Part shown: positions 12,815 through 12,857 of the stretch, piece after piece
Numbering within the stretch: position 1 is the stretch's first letter
How the letters are laid out: every line of letters begins with the position of its first letter
Position numbers and translations under genes: made by a program
Notes under the pieces: generated by a model
Seen by the model: the letters and a program-made list of their open reading frames with translations, nothing else
Database searches by the model: none
Told to the model about the DNA's origin: nothing
Assembly (NCBI GenBank): GCA_002394525.1
Contig: DGUF01000102.1
Location: 1 to 12,857 of the forward strand
From: Lachnospiraceae bacterium UBA4317
GTDB taxonomy: Bacteria > Bacillota_A > Clostridia > Lachnospirales > Lachnospiraceae
Direction of reading: 5' to 3'
Length of the DNA: 12,857 bases

Positions 12815-12843
12815 TTGCATTCCGAAAACCTTTCTGATAATAT
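12815..12843 (+). promoter_or_regulatory. Plus-strand promoter for a gene beyond the right edge (probably rpmB)
   Basis: TTGCAT (12815-12820) and TAATAT (12838-12843) are 17 bases apart, a near-consensus sigma-A arrangement in AT-rich sequence. In Firmicutes, rpmB (ribosomal protein L28) is commonly divergent from yloU-fakA, so it is the expected downstream gene. This last step is inference because the gene is not in the window. Confidence 0.65.
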
Positions 12844-12857
12844 ACTAATGTTGTTTT

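Larger units (their letters stand above)
12615..12857. other. Divergent intergenic region
   Basis: Contains the minus-strand -10 for the yloU operon, a roughly 140-base leader before yloU, and a plus-strand promoter near the right edge. The leader contains a small hairpin (12638-12642 with 12647-12651, 4-base GNRA-like loop on the plus strand) just before the yloU Shine-Dalgarno. No open frame here has a credible start or family match. Confidence 0.6.

Noticed and set aside
1..12857. CRISPR array, tRNA, rRNA, transposase, integrase, phage or toxin-antitoxin genes
   Set aside because: No regularly spaced short repeats, cloverleaf with CCA-type end, or recombinase motifs were found. The only repeat pair (599-641, 744-786) is two copies with no spacer series.

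Overview
The window looks like chromosomal housekeeping DNA from a fairly GC-rich anaerobic Clostridia/Firmicutes bacterium, most likely Lachnospiraceae-like. This rests on gene order and protein style (YloU/Asp23 - FakA - RecG, RsmD - CoaD, a GyrB-type subunit of about 640 residues without the proteobacterial insert, AGGAGG-type ribosome binding sites). No species-level marker is visible. All ten protein genes lie on the minus strand, so transcription runs from high to low coordinates. Long plus-strand reading frames opposite them are shadows of high-GC coding sequence.

Layout in transcription order. Positions 12615-12857 form a divergent intergenic region. It has a good plus-strand promoter near the right edge, probably for rpmB (L28), which lies outside, and a minus-strand -10 box for the yloU operon. 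Then come yloU (Asp23 family), fakA (fatty acid kinase), recG (branch-migrating helicase), a DegV/FakB-type fatty-acid-binding protein with its own strong promoter, a type IIA topoisomerase pair (ATPase subunit then cleavage subunit, called here ParE/ParC-type), rsmD (16S rRNA m2G966 methyltransferase), coaD (phosphopantetheine adenylyltransferase), a coiled-coil protein of unknown function, and a small two-helix membrane protein of unknown function.

The genes work in a few themes. FakA phosphorylates exogenous fatty acids held by FakB/DegV proteins. RecG and the topoisomerase pair handle replication forks and DNA topology. RsmD and CoaD serve ribosome maturation and coenzyme A synthesis.

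I see no phage, transposase, CRISPR, tRNA, rRNA or defence system. The coding content is ordinary. The unusual material is between genes: (1) a structured repeat element at 599-794, with a 43-bp direct repeat and a perfect 14-bp inverted repeat enclosing two further stem-loops; (2) a run of five or more hairpins in the 218 bases between the DegV gene and parE; (3) an AGCT-iterated segment that separates the apparent Shine-Dalgarno sequence of parC from its start codon; and (4) a GyrA-box-like motif at the extreme C-terminus of the ParC/GyrA-type protein instead of at the usual position.
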